Positions 44,675 through 52,270 of a stretch of DNA of 64,000 nucleotides are shown piece by piece. The stretch's first letter is position 1. Each line of letters starts with the position of its first letter. Below the pieces are notes generated by a model. That model saw nothing but the letters and a program-made list of their open reading frames with translations, did no database searches and had not been told where the DNA came from. Source of the DNA: a bacterium HR29 (GTDB lineage Bacteria; Chloroflexota; Dehalococcoidia; Tepidiformales; Tepidiformaceae); assembly GCA_002898215.1 (NCBI GenBank), contig BEIF01000002.1, positions 1 to 64,000 of the forward strand, read 5' to 3'. Made by a program: the position numbers and the translations under genes.

Positions 44675-45016
44675 ATGCTCGACGAACTCTTCGAAGCGCT
44701 CTTCGAACGACGGAAGAAGCGGTACCACTACGAGGAGGAGTGGGAACCCCCGAGAGGGCAGCCCCGCCGCCACTGGGAGGACGTGCCGCCAGGGGGAGGG
44801 AAGCGGCACCCGGGGCGGCCACCACGCCGCTACCAGGATGATGACGGCCGGTACGAGTACTCCGCCCGTTACCCCCGGAGGGGGTGGGACGAGGAGGAGT
44901 GGGACGACGACTGGGAGCACCGTTACCGGTACCGCCGCGGAGACCGGTACGCCCTACCGCCGAAGAAGAAGCCTTGGTGGAAGAAGTTGGGCGACCTGTT
45001 CGAGTTCGGAGATTAG
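44675..45016 (+). CDS. Small, highly charged Arg/Asp/Glu/Tyr-rich protein
   Basis: 113 residues, MLDELFEALFERRKKRYHYE then a disordered-looking mixed-charge region (RPPRRYQDDDGRYEYSARYP, EEEWDDDWEHRYRYRRGD) and a terminal KKKPWWKKLGDLFEFGD that could bind a membrane surface. Repeated Asp/Glu/His clusters could bind metal. GGGAG stands four bases before the ATG. It sits between the manganese riboswitch and terC (3 bp gap), so it is very likely in the same metal response. No family recognised. Confidence 0.8.
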   Translation: MLDELFEALFERRKKRYHYEEEWEPPRGQPRRHWEDVPPGGGKRHPGRPPRRYQDDDGRYEYSARYPRRGWDEEEWDDDWEHRYRYRRGDRYALPPKKKPWWKKLGDLFEFGD

Positions 45017-45019
45017 CCA

Positions 45020-45982
45020 ATGGACGTCCTGATGACCATCGCGCCCTGGGCAGGCTTCCTCGCCCTGGTCGGGGTTCTCCTGGCAATCGACCTGGGCGTC
45101 TTCCATCGTGAGGCCCACGAGGTCGGGCGGCGAGAGGCGCTCGTCTGGAGCATCGTGTGGATTGGCCTGGCGCTTATCTTCAATGCCGGCGTCTACCTCG
45201 TGCGCGGCTTCGAGGACGGCCTCCGCTGGACCACCGGCTACATCGTCGAGAAGTCGCTGAGCGTCGACAACATCTTCGTCTTCGTGCTCATCTTCTCCGC
45301 CTTCGCGGTGCCAGCCGCGTACCAGCATCGCGTGCTCTTCTGGGGCATCGTGGGGGCGTTGGTGATGCGCGCCATCCTCATCGCCTTCGCCGGCTTTCTC
45401 CTCTCCACCCTCCATTTCACCGTCTACCTCTTCGGCGCGTTCCTGGTGTTCACCGGCATCCGCTTCCTGCGCGAGGAGCAGCACGAGCCCGACCTGCGCC
45501 GAAGCCGGGTGCTGCGGCTCGCCCGGCGAATCTTTCCAGTGACTGACGGCTACCGGGGCCAGAAGTTCTTCGTGCGGGAGCACGGGGTGCGGTACGCGAC
45601 GCCGCTCTTCCTCGTGCTCATCTTCATCGAAATGACGGACCTCGCCTTCGCGGTCGATTCGGTGCCGGCTATCTACGCCATCACCGACGACCCCTTCATC
45701 GTCTTCACCTCGAACATCTTCGCCATCCTGGGGCTGCGGGCCCTCTACTTCGTGGTGGCCGGCTACCTGCGCTCCATAGCGCTGCTACGGCCGGCACTGG
45801 CAGTGATCCTCGTCTTCGTCGGCGGAAAGATGCTCGCGTCCGACTTCTACAAGGTCCACCCGGCCTTCTCCCTCGCCTTCATCGTGTCGGTGCTCGTGGC
45901 GGCCGTTGTCGGCTCCGCCCTCCTCCGCAGACGGGAGGCTGCACACCCGCCGACGCCGGCGGGAGCCCCCGGCGCGGAGTGA
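45020..45982 (+). CDS. TerC/Alx-family transporter, probable Mn2+ exporter
   Basis: 320 residues and about nine membrane helices. Family signatures: AIDLGVFHREAHEVG, WTTGYIVEKSLSVDNIFVFV and FIEMTDLAFAVDSVPAIYAIT, whose Asp/Glu residues in the membrane are the likely metal sites. TerC/Alx relatives (MeeF, YceF, Alx) export manganese, some during metalation of secreted enzymes. The upstream riboswitch supports manganese. Coupled to the charged small protein gene. Confidence 0.93.
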   Translation: MDVLMTIAPWAGFLALVGVLLAIDLGVFHREAHEVGRREALVWSIVWIGLALIFNAGVYLVRGFEDGLRWTTGYIVEKSLSVDNIFVFVLIFSAFAVPAAYQHRVLFWGIVGALVMRAILIAFAGFLLSTLHFTVYLFGAFLVFTGIRFLREEQHEPDLRRSRVLRLARRIFPVTDGYRGQKFFVREHGVRYATPLFLVLIFIEMTDLAFAVDSVPAIYAITDDPFIVFTSNIFAILGLRALYFVVAGYLRSIALLRPALAVILVFVGGKMLASDFYKVHPAFSLAFIVSVLVAAVVGSALLRRREAAHPPTPAGAPGAE

Positions 45983-46052
45983 GCCCTCAAGGCTTCCTTG
46001 TTCCGAGCCGACACTTCCGGCGACTCCACTCCACGACGGGGAGGCTCGGACT

Positions 46053-46421
46053 GTGTCGGAACTCGAGGCGCTCGTCACGAAGGCTATCGCTGCCCACGGC
46101 CAGTGGAAGATTCGCCTGCGCCAGGCAATCGAAACGGGGAAGAGCGAATGGACCGTCGACCAGGTGAAGGTCGACGACCAGTGCGTCCTCGGCAAGTGGA
46201 TTTACGGCGATGCCGTGGTCCGCTTCCCGGGCGACTCGCTCGTCCGGGAGATTCGAGAGCTGCACCGGGAGTTCCACCAGGAGGCGGCGAAGGTGCTCTC
46301 GTTGGCGCTCATGGGCCGAAAAGCCGAGGCGGAGCGGTTGATGGAGCAGGGGAGCGCCTACGCCCGCATTTCCGGCTCGCTGGTTCGTGCCCTGCAGAAG
46401 CTGGGGCAGAAGGCGGCCTGA
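46053..46421 (+). CDS. Stand-alone CZB-domain zinc-binding protein
   Basis: 122 residues. The CZB pattern is complete: His15 (AHGQWKIRLR), Cys44 in DDQCVLGKWIYG, His71 and His75 (LHREFHQEAAK). CZB domains bind zinc very tightly and usually sit at the end of chemoreceptors or diguanylate cyclases; here the domain is the whole protein. GTG start with GGGGAGG eight bases upstream; extension upstream would run into terC. A role as zinc sensor or buffer, or partner of a separate signalling enzyme, is possible. Confidence 0.85.
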   Translation: MSELEALVTKAIAAHGQWKIRLRQAIETGKSEWTVDQVKVDDQCVLGKWIYGDAVVRFPGDSLVREIRELHREFHQEAAKVLSLALMGRKAEAERLMEQGSAYARISGSLVRALQKLGQKAA

Positions 46422-46432
46422 GCCGGGCTGGC

Positions 46433-47302
46433 CTACACGAGCGTTTCCAGCAGCGGCGGGAAGGCGATGAGGTCGCGGACGAAGCGGTCGCCCTCCCGCT
46501 GCCAGCCCCGTTCCTCCAGTTCGCGGGCAAGGGGGATGAGCAGCGGGCTCGCGGCGGCGACGATGCGCTGAGCTCCGTGCATCGCGGCGTACTGGGCGGC
46601 GCGTTCCAGCATCCAGCGTTCGAGCCCTCGGCCGCGGTACTCCTCGAGCAGGAGGGGCCCGCCCACGCGCCAGTCGGCCTCGCGGCGCTCGGCCCACACG
46701 ACGCCCACCACCCGCTCCCCATCGGCAGCGGCGTACCAGCCGGGCCGGGCCAGCTCGGCGAAGAACCACGCGTCCCGCCCCGTGAGGCTGGCCAAGGCCT
46801 CGGCGTCGGCGCGGCGGACCTCGCGAACGGTGAGGAGCGGCAGACGCCGCTCGAGGACGAGCAGGGGGCGCGCGACGCCCTCGCGCCGGGCCACGGGCGT
46901 GTACCCCCAGAAAGCGAAGGCGGCTTGGGCCCGCGAGCCCTCAACGACCGCGACCCGGGCGAATCGAAGCCCTCGGTCCTGGGCGCGTCGCTCGATGGTG
47001 CGGACCAGGGCTCGGCCTGCCCTCGGCTGGACCGAAGCAGCGAACTCGATCCACGCCGCGCCGTCGTCCTCCCGCCACGACGCGGCGCCGACGATGCCGG
47101 ACTGCCCTTCCGCGACGAGGACGGCCGCGCCGGTCTGGATGAGCATCGCCAGCCGTTCAGCGTCCGCAGCCTCGGCGGCGGCTGGACACGACTCGAGCAA
47201 GTCTCCGTACGCCTCGCGGACGACCGACGCGGCCGTTGGGGCGTCGGCCGGCTCGGCCGCCCTGACGATGAAGCCGCTGGAGTGCCCGACCGTCGGCGCC
47301 AC
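46433..47302 (-). CDS. Tandem GNAT-domain acetyltransferase
   Basis: About 289 residues with two GNAT halves. The first runs from FIVRAAEPADAPTAASVVRE to ARVAVVEGSRAQAAFAFWGY; the second from LLTVREVRRADAEALASLTG to LLEEYRGRGLERWMLERAA, which holds the acetyl-CoA loop RGRG. The first half keeps fewer of the CoA-binding residues and may be structural. Acceptor unknown. The GTG start is uncertain (an in-frame GTG at 47341 is possible) and no SD is visible. Divergent from the PAS kinase. Confidence 0.78.
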   Translation of the reverse strand: MAPTVGHSSGFIVRAAEPADAPTAASVVREAYGDLLESCPAAAEAADAERLAMLIQTGAAVLVAEGQSGIVGAASWREDDGAAWIEFAASVQPRAGRALVRTIERRAQDRGLRFARVAVVEGSRAQAAFAFWGYTPVARREGVARPLLVLERRLPLLTVREVRRADAEALASLTGRDAWFFAELARPGWYAAADGERVVGVVWAERREADWRVGGPLLLEEYRGRGLERWMLERAAQYAAMHGAQRIVAAASPLLIPLARELEERGWQREGDRFVRDLIAFPPLLETLV

Positions 47303-47388
47303 GGACGCGATCAGCCTACGGGAGAGGCGCGGTCGCTGCACCGTTCCACGTAGGGGTATGCCCCATATGCCGAACCGCAAGTCAGCTG

Positions 47389-47394
47389 TAGGCT
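47389..47394 (+). promoter_or_regulatory. -10-like TAGGCT before the PAS kinase gene
   Basis: TAGGCT lies 24 nt before ATG 47419 and matches the -10 words used elsewhere in the window; the -35 is not clear. Confidence 0.35.
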
Positions 47395-47418
47395 GGCAGC
47401 AATCGTTGCCGTGACGGC

Positions 47419-49362
47419 ATGAGGAGGAGAGCAACGGCCAGCGAGCTTCGGCAGCCCGAGCCGGCCATCGGGCGGGAGACGCTGCTCGCCGTCCTCGCCG
47501 AGGTGCACGAGGCGATCGCACTCATCGGCCCCGACGGCCGCTTCCGCTACCTCGGTCCTACCCTCGTGCGCGTCCTTGGATGGGACCCGAGGGAGCGAGT
47601 CGGCGCTGACGCGTTCGAGAACGTCCACCCAGAGGACGTGGAGCGAACCAAGGCTGCCTTCCGGGAGCTGCTCGCCACGCCGAACGGAACGGCGGAGTTG
47701 GAGCTTCGCGGGCGTCGTGCCGACGGAACGTACCGCTGGCTGCGGCTGGTCGGCCGGAACCTGCTCCACGACCCGCGAATCGGCGCCGTTCTCGCCAGCT
47801 TCTGGGACATCGAGGAGGAGCGGCGGGCGCGGGAGGCGCTGGCCGAGCGGGAGGAACGCCTCCGCCTCGCTCGGCGTGCCGCCCAGCTCGGCTTCTGGAC
47901 GTACGACGTGCGCGCCGACCGTTTGCGGATCGAGTACGCGAGCGACCCGGCCATCGCTATCGACCCGGTGCGGGGAGCCTCCGCGAACGAGTGGCTCGAG
48001 GCCGTGCACCCGGCTGACCGGGAGGCGGCGAGCGGCATCGTCGAAGCAGCCTTCCGCGGCGACATCGATACGTACGCCTGCGAGGTGCGCGTCCGCGACC
48101 GTAGCGGTGACTGGCGGTGGCTCTCCATCCACGCCAGCGTCGTGAGCCGCGGCCGGAGCGGGCTCCCGCGGCTCATCGTCGGAACGTACCAGGACGTGAC
48201 GACTCGGCGCCGAGCCGAGGAGCAGCTCCGGGAGAGCGAGGAGCGGTATCGCCTCGTCGCCGAGGCGCAGTTCGCCGCCGTGTACGAGTGGACAGCCGAC
48301 GATGGCCGCATCGCTTGGTCCTCCGGCCTCACGGAGGTTTTCGGCTACCGTCCCGAGGAAGTACCGGACTGGCCGACCTGGTTCGTTCACGTCCATCCGG
48401 ACGATGCCGAGGCCTTGCGGGCCTCGCTCCGGAAGTTCCACGCCGAGCGGGGCATCATCTGGCGAGGCGAGTACCGGTATCGGCACGCCGACGGCACCTA
48501 CCGCTTCGCCCGTGAGCGCGCCTACGCCATCCGGAACGAAGAAGGCCGAGCGGTGCGGATGGTAGGCGCCATTGCGGATGCGACGGCGGAATACGTCGCC
48601 CGGGAAGCGGAGCTCGAGCGGCGGAAGTTCGAGAGCCTCACGGTGATGGCCGCGGGTATCGCCCACGACTTCAACAACCTGCTCACCGCCATCCTCGGCA
48701 ACGCCAGCATCGCCAGGGCGGCCTTGGGAGGCACGAGCGGGGAGGCCGTACAGGCCCTCGGAGACATCGAGGCAGCGGCGAGGAGGGCGGCGGCGCTCGT
48801 GCGCCAGATGCTCGACTTCGCCGGGGCTGGCGAGCCTGCCCAAGGCCGCTGCGACCTGAACGCGGTGGCCCAGGAGGCAGCCGCGATCGTGCGGGGCACC
48901 ATGGAGGGGAACGTTCGCCTCGTGCTGGAGCTGGCCGCCGAGCCGGTGGTCGTCCGCGGCGAAGAGCAAGCCCTTTCGCGAGTGGTGGTGAACCTCCTCT
49001 CGAACGCGCGGGAGGCGTTGGCAGGCGCGCGCGGCCGGGTGACGGTTCGCACGACCGTGGCCGACCTGAGCGAGGAGCAGCTCGCGGCCGAGGGCTGGGT
49101 TCCGGCCGGCGCGGCCCGGCCAGGACGCTTCGGCATCGTGGAGGTGGAGGACACCGGCCCGGGGATCCGCGCCGAGACGCTGGGGCGGATCTTCGACCCC
49201 TTCTTCTCGACGAAGTTCGCCGGGCGCGGCTTGGGGTTGGCGAGCGTGCTCGGCATCGTTCGCCGCCACAACGGGGGCGTGCGGGTCCGCTCCACCGTCG
49301 GCGTCGGGACCTGCTTCACCGTGGCCATCCCCCTCGCGGAAGGGGGGCCGGAGCGTGCGTGA
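47419..49362 (+). CDS. PAS-sensor histidine kinase (three PAS domains)
   Basis: 647 residues. Three PAS/PAC modules (about 20-140, 145-275, 280-400; clear PAC ends such as DGTYRWLRLVGRNLLHD and DGTYRFARERAYAIR), then HisKA with His416 (GIAHDFNNLLTAILGNAS) and an ATPase domain (LLSNAREAL, VEDTGPGI, GRGLGLASVLGIV). No receiver and no membrane helix, so a soluble redox, light or ligand sensor. The DFNN form of the HisKA box is common in kinases that work with a separate receiver. No response regulator is adjacent. Confidence 0.93.
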   Translation: MRRRATASELRQPEPAIGRETLLAVLAEVHEAIALIGPDGRFRYLGPTLVRVLGWDPRERVGADAFENVHPEDVERTKAAFRELLATPNGTAELELRGRRADGTYRWLRLVGRNLLHDPRIGAVLASFWDIEEERRAREALAEREERLRLARRAAQLGFWTYDVRADRLRIEYASDPAIAIDPVRGASANEWLEAVHPADREAASGIVEAAFRGDIDTYACEVRVRDRSGDWRWLSIHASVVSRGRSGLPRLIVGTYQDVTTRRRAEEQLRESEERYRLVAEAQFAAVYEWTADDGRIAWSSGLTEVFGYRPEEVPDWPTWFVHVHPDDAEALRASLRKFHAERGIIWRGEYRYRHADGTYRFARERAYAIRNEEGRAVRMVGAIADATAEYVAREAELERRKFESLTVMAAGIAHDFNNLLTAILGNASIARAALGGTSGEAVQALGDIEAAARRAAALVRQMLDFAGAGEPAQGRCDLNAVAQEAAAIVRGTMEGNVRLVLELAAEPVVVRGEEQALSRVVVNLLSNAREALAGARGRVTVRTTVADLSEEQLAAEGWVPAGAARPGRFGIVEVEDTGPGIRAETLGRIFDPFFSTKFAGRGLGLASVLGIVRRHNGGVRVRSTVGVGTCFTVAIPLAEGGPERA

Positions 49363-49446
49363 TGGTTGGCTATGCCCTTCTGGCGTATCTGGTACGCTGG
49401 TGGCGAGGCCCGCTGCGAGCGGAGTACGGGAAGGAGTCCGGGAGCA

Positions 49447-49815
49447 TTGGCATTTGCCGATAAGCAGCTCACCTGCCGCGATTGCGGCACCATCTTCGTG
49501 TTCACCGCCGGAGAGCAGGAGTTCTACGCGAACAAGGGGCTGATGAACCAGCCTAGCCGGTGCCCGGCCTGCCGTTCGGCCCGGAAACAGAGCGCCAGCA
49601 GCCTGGAGGCACAGGACGGCTACGTCCGGTACGGCAACTTCGCCAGCTTCGGCGGCAAGACCCCTCGCCAGATGCACCCTGCCGCCTGCGCCGAGTGCGG
49701 GCAGATGACCGAGGTGCCGTTCGTGCCTCGGGGCGAGCGTCCGGTGTACTGCAGCACCTGCTACAGCAAGCTCAAGCCTTCGAACGAACGGGAGCGGCAA
49801 GAGACCGCCCGCTAG
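49447..49815 (+). CDS. Zinc-ribbon protein
   Basis: 122 residues. Four pairs of Cys: LTCRDCGTIFVFTAGEQEFY, RCPACRSAR, AACAECGQMTEV and VYCSTCYSK, so two zinc sites. The first half (CRDCG-IFVFTAGEQEFY-NKGL) is a well-known small zinc-ribbon family often seen in Chloroflexota; function unknown, maybe RNA or protein binding. TTG start assumed because coding character begins there and GGAAGGAG lies 10 bases upstream; longer in-frame forms to 49366 have no support. Confidence 0.82.
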   Translation: MAFADKQLTCRDCGTIFVFTAGEQEFYANKGLMNQPSRCPACRSARKQSASSLEAQDGYVRYGNFASFGGKTPRQMHPAACAECGQMTEVPFVPRGERPVYCSTCYSKLKPSNERERQETAR

Positions 49816-49820
49816 GCCAG

Positions 49821-50135
49821 ATGTCGGCCGACGAGCGGACGCGCCAGCTCGCCCGACTTCTCGGCCTCCCGCGCGAAGCGGATTCCACCCGCGCTGCCGA
49901 GGCCGCCGCCGACGCCACCGAGCGGCTCGCTGCCGCCCTGGCGGCGGAGGCGGCCGAGAACGACGACGTCACCAGCGCCGCCGCCGCCCTCGACTACCTG
50001 GAGCTCCGTCTGCGCTTCTTCGGGGAGCTCATTCCTCCCGAGGTCGGGGAAGCGGTCCGCCGGCACTTCGCCGAGCTCGTGGCTTCCTGGGAGCGCATCG
50101 GGCCTCAAGGCGCCGAACCACCCGGCCGATCCTGA
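49821..50135 (+). CDS. Small helical protein, unknown function
   Basis: 104 residues, MSADERTRQLARLLGLPREA, then a long Ala/Glu helix region and YLELRLRFFGELIPPEVGEA-type helices. No recognised motif. Five bases after the zinc-ribbon stop, likely in the same transcript; no clear SD (GGCCAG only). Confidence 0.55.
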   Translation: MSADERTRQLARLLGLPREADSTRAAEAAADATERLAAALAAEAAENDDVTSAAAALDYLELRLRFFGELIPPEVGEAVRRHFAELVASWERIGPQGAEPPGRS

Positions 50136-50164
50136 AGGCGAGAGCCTGCGAAGGGCAGCCAGCC

Positions 50165-50329
50165 ATGGCCGAGCAGCAGCCCGAACCCGAGCGTCTCATC
50201 GCCGAAGCCCGACGCCTCCGCGATCAGTGGGAGGCAGGCGTCTACGTCTCCCTCGCGAAAGCCATCCGCGTCGCGAACCAGCTCGCCGACCGGCTGGAGC
50301 GGCGACAACGTCCCCGCCGCGCCGCCTGA
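50165..50329 (+). CDS. Very small helical protein, unknown function
   Basis: 54 residues, MAEQQPEPERLIAEARRLRD then QWEAGVYVSLAKAIRVANQLADRL, an amphipathic helix with a basic end. GAAGGG is about eight bases upstream. It continues the zinc-ribbon operon by position. Weak evidence because of size. Confidence 0.42.
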   Translation: MAEQQPEPERLIAEARRLRDQWEAGVYVSLAKAIRVANQLADRLERRQRPRRAA

Positions 50330-50400
50330 GCGATCCGCCTCGGCCGTCCGGCCCCTCCGAACTTCCCCGTCCGGCCGCTTCCGGCGGCGCCCGGCTGCCG

Positions 50401-50406
50401 TAGGCT
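50401..50406 (+). promoter_or_regulatory. -10-like TAGGCT, leaderless membrane protein gene
   Basis: TAGGCT ends six bases before ATG 50413, with no SD. Confidence 0.45.
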
Positions 50407-50412
50407 CGTCCC

Positions 50413-51561
50413 ATGAAACGGTCGGAGTCCTACGGAAATACCCGCGCGTCGCTTCTCCGCGTACCCGTCATGGCCCTCGGAGGTGCGGCTCTCCTTCTGG
50501 GCATGGCTGCCGGACTTGCGCGCGCGGGGGTCGAGGTTCCGCGGCTGCCCGAAGCCGCTCCCCTCCGCCACGGCCCGTTGATGGTATCGGGGTTCCTGGG
50601 AACCCTCATCGCCGTCGAGCGGGCGGTCGGGCTCGGGAGGCCCTGGGCGTGGCTGGGGCCCCTTGCGTCGGCGGTGGGGGCTGCGCTGCTCCTCGCCGGT
50701 GGCAGCCTAGAAGCGGCGTGGGCCGCCTTCACGGTGGCAGCGGCCGTGCTCGTGGCGGTGTTCGCCGAGGTGTTTCGCCTTCGTCCGGAGGCGAGCGCCG
50801 CGGTACTCCTGGCTGGAGCGGCGGCCTGGCTCGGGTCCGCCCTCCGCGGGCTCGCCGGGGTGGGGACCGTGGAGCTGGTGCCGTGGTGGACGGCGTTCCT
50901 GGCCCTCACCATCGCCGGGGAACGGCTCGAGCTGGGGCGGTTTCGAGCCCCGGGAGCGCGGGCGGTGCTCCTCTTCGCCCCGGCAGCCGGACTGGTGGTG
51001 GTCGGCGCACTCCTCACCGTCGCCGACCTGCGAGTGGGAGTCCGAGTGCAGGGCTTCGGCCTGGCCGCCCTGGCCCTCTGGCTCGCCCGCTACGACGTCG
51101 CCTGGCGGACCATCCGCTCTTCGGGACAAGCGCGCTACATCGCCGCCTGTCTCCTCAGTGGGTTCGGCTGGCTCGTGGCCGCCGGGGTGCTGTACGCCCT
51201 CTGGCCGAAGGAATTCGCCGCAGGTCTCCGGTACGACGCCATGCTCCATGCCTTCTTCCTCGGGTTCGTCATGGCGATGGTGTTCGGGCACGCGCTCATC
51301 ATCCTCCCGGGTGTTCTCGGGGTACGCGTGCCGTACCGGCGCGGGTTCTACGCGCAGCTCCTGCTCCTGCAGGCGGGGCTCGTCGTGCGGGTGAGCGGCG
51401 ACCTTGCCGGCCAGGCGTCCCTCCGCGAGGCGGGCGCGGTCCTGAACGTGGCGGCGGTACTCCTCTTCCTCGCGGCCACGGCCTCTTCGGCGCTGGCGGC
51501 GGCCCGTGGGCCCGTCTTCAGCCGCGGGAGCGCAGCGCCCAGGCCGTCAGGCTCAGAGTGA
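50413..51561 (+). CDS. Polytopic membrane protein, NnrS-like
   Basis: 382 residues with roughly 11-12 hydrophobic helices. Conserved-looking His-bearing helices include LRHGPLMVSGFLGTLIAVER and DAMLHAFFLGFVMAMVFGHA, reminiscent of NnrS-type haem/copper proteins linked to nitric-oxide response. Function cannot be stated firmly. Leaderless start. Its last 44 bp overlap the 3' end of the ABC permease gene on the other strand. Confidence 0.75.
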   Translation: MKRSESYGNTRASLLRVPVMALGGAALLLGMAAGLARAGVEVPRLPEAAPLRHGPLMVSGFLGTLIAVERAVGLGRPWAWLGPLASAVGAALLLAGGSLEAAWAAFTVAAAVLVAVFAEVFRLRPEASAAVLLAGAAAWLGSALRGLAGVGTVELVPWWTAFLALTIAGERLELGRFRAPGARAVLLFAPAAGLVVVGALLTVADLRVGVRVQGFGLAALALWLARYDVAWRTIRSSGQARYIAACLLSGFGWLVAAGVLYALWPKEFAAGLRYDAMLHAFFLGFVMAMVFGHALIILPGVLGVRVPYRRGFYAQLLLLQAGLVVRVSGDLAGQASLREAGAVLNVAAVLLFLAATASSALAAARGPVFSRGSAAPRPSGSE

Positions 51562-52270
51562 ACCCCCCGATTCCCGCGATGGCCCCGAACGCCCGAAGGA
51601 GCGCACCCCCGTCCCAGCCCTCGAGGACGAGCGAGCGCATGCCTTCGAGGACGTAGGTGACGGGGTTGATGGTGGCGGCGAAGGAGAGCCAGGGCGCGAA
51701 GACCTCCTTCGGCGCGAAGGCGGGCGAGAGGAAAAGGAGCGGGAAGAAGAGCAGGAAGGAGAGCTGCGCTGCCTGTGGGCTCCCGGTCCGCAGTCCGAAG
51801 GCCACGCCGAAGGCCGAGAAGACGAACCCGAAGGCCCCGGCCATCCCGACCAGGAGAAGGAACCCCAGCGGCCCGGCTGCAAACCCCGTTCCGACGAGCA
51901 GTCCGATGCCGGCGATGAGCGCTGCCAGGACGGCAGCCTTCACGCTGTCGGCCGTGACGCGCCCGAACACGACCGCGAAGCGGGGCGCCGGCGTCAACAG
52001 CAGCTTCTCGAAGTAGCCGCTCACCACGTCCTGGGTGATCGCCAAGCCCGCAGTCCCGCTCGCGGCGGCGTTGAGCACGGCGACGGGCATCTGGAAACCG
52101 GTGAAGTTCTCGACCCCGAAGGCCCTCTCGGCGACCCGCCCGACAGCTCCGACGGTCACGGCGAAGAAGAAGAGAGGGATGACGAGGTTACCGACCTCGT
52201 TCACCGGCTGGCGCACGATCTCGCGAAGGGCTCGGATGGTGAGGAGCCAAGTGGCGCGGAGCGTGTTCAC
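51518..52270 (-). CDS. ABC-2 type exporter permease
   Basis: 250 residues with six helices: the N-terminal TIRALREIVRQPVNEVGNLV, central GLLVGTGFAAGPLGFLLLVG and the ABC-2 signature FLLFFPLLFLSPAFAPKEVF, then FAATINPVTYVLEGMRSLVL. DrrB-like. GTG start overlaps the ATPase stop (GTGA). Drug, lipid or polysaccharide export. Confidence 0.9.
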   Translation of the reverse strand: MNTLRATWLLTIRALREIVRQPVNEVGNLVIPLFFFAVTVGAVGRVAERAFGVENFTGFQMPVAVLNAAASGTAGLAITQDVVSGYFEKLLLTPAPRFAVVFGRVTADSVKAAVLAALIAGIGLLVGTGFAAGPLGFLLLVGMAGAFGFVFSAFGVAFGLRTGSPQAAQLSFLLFFPLLFLSPAFAPKEVFAPWLSFAATINPVTYVLEGMRSLVLEGWDGGALLRAFGAIAGIGGFTLSLTAWALRSRG

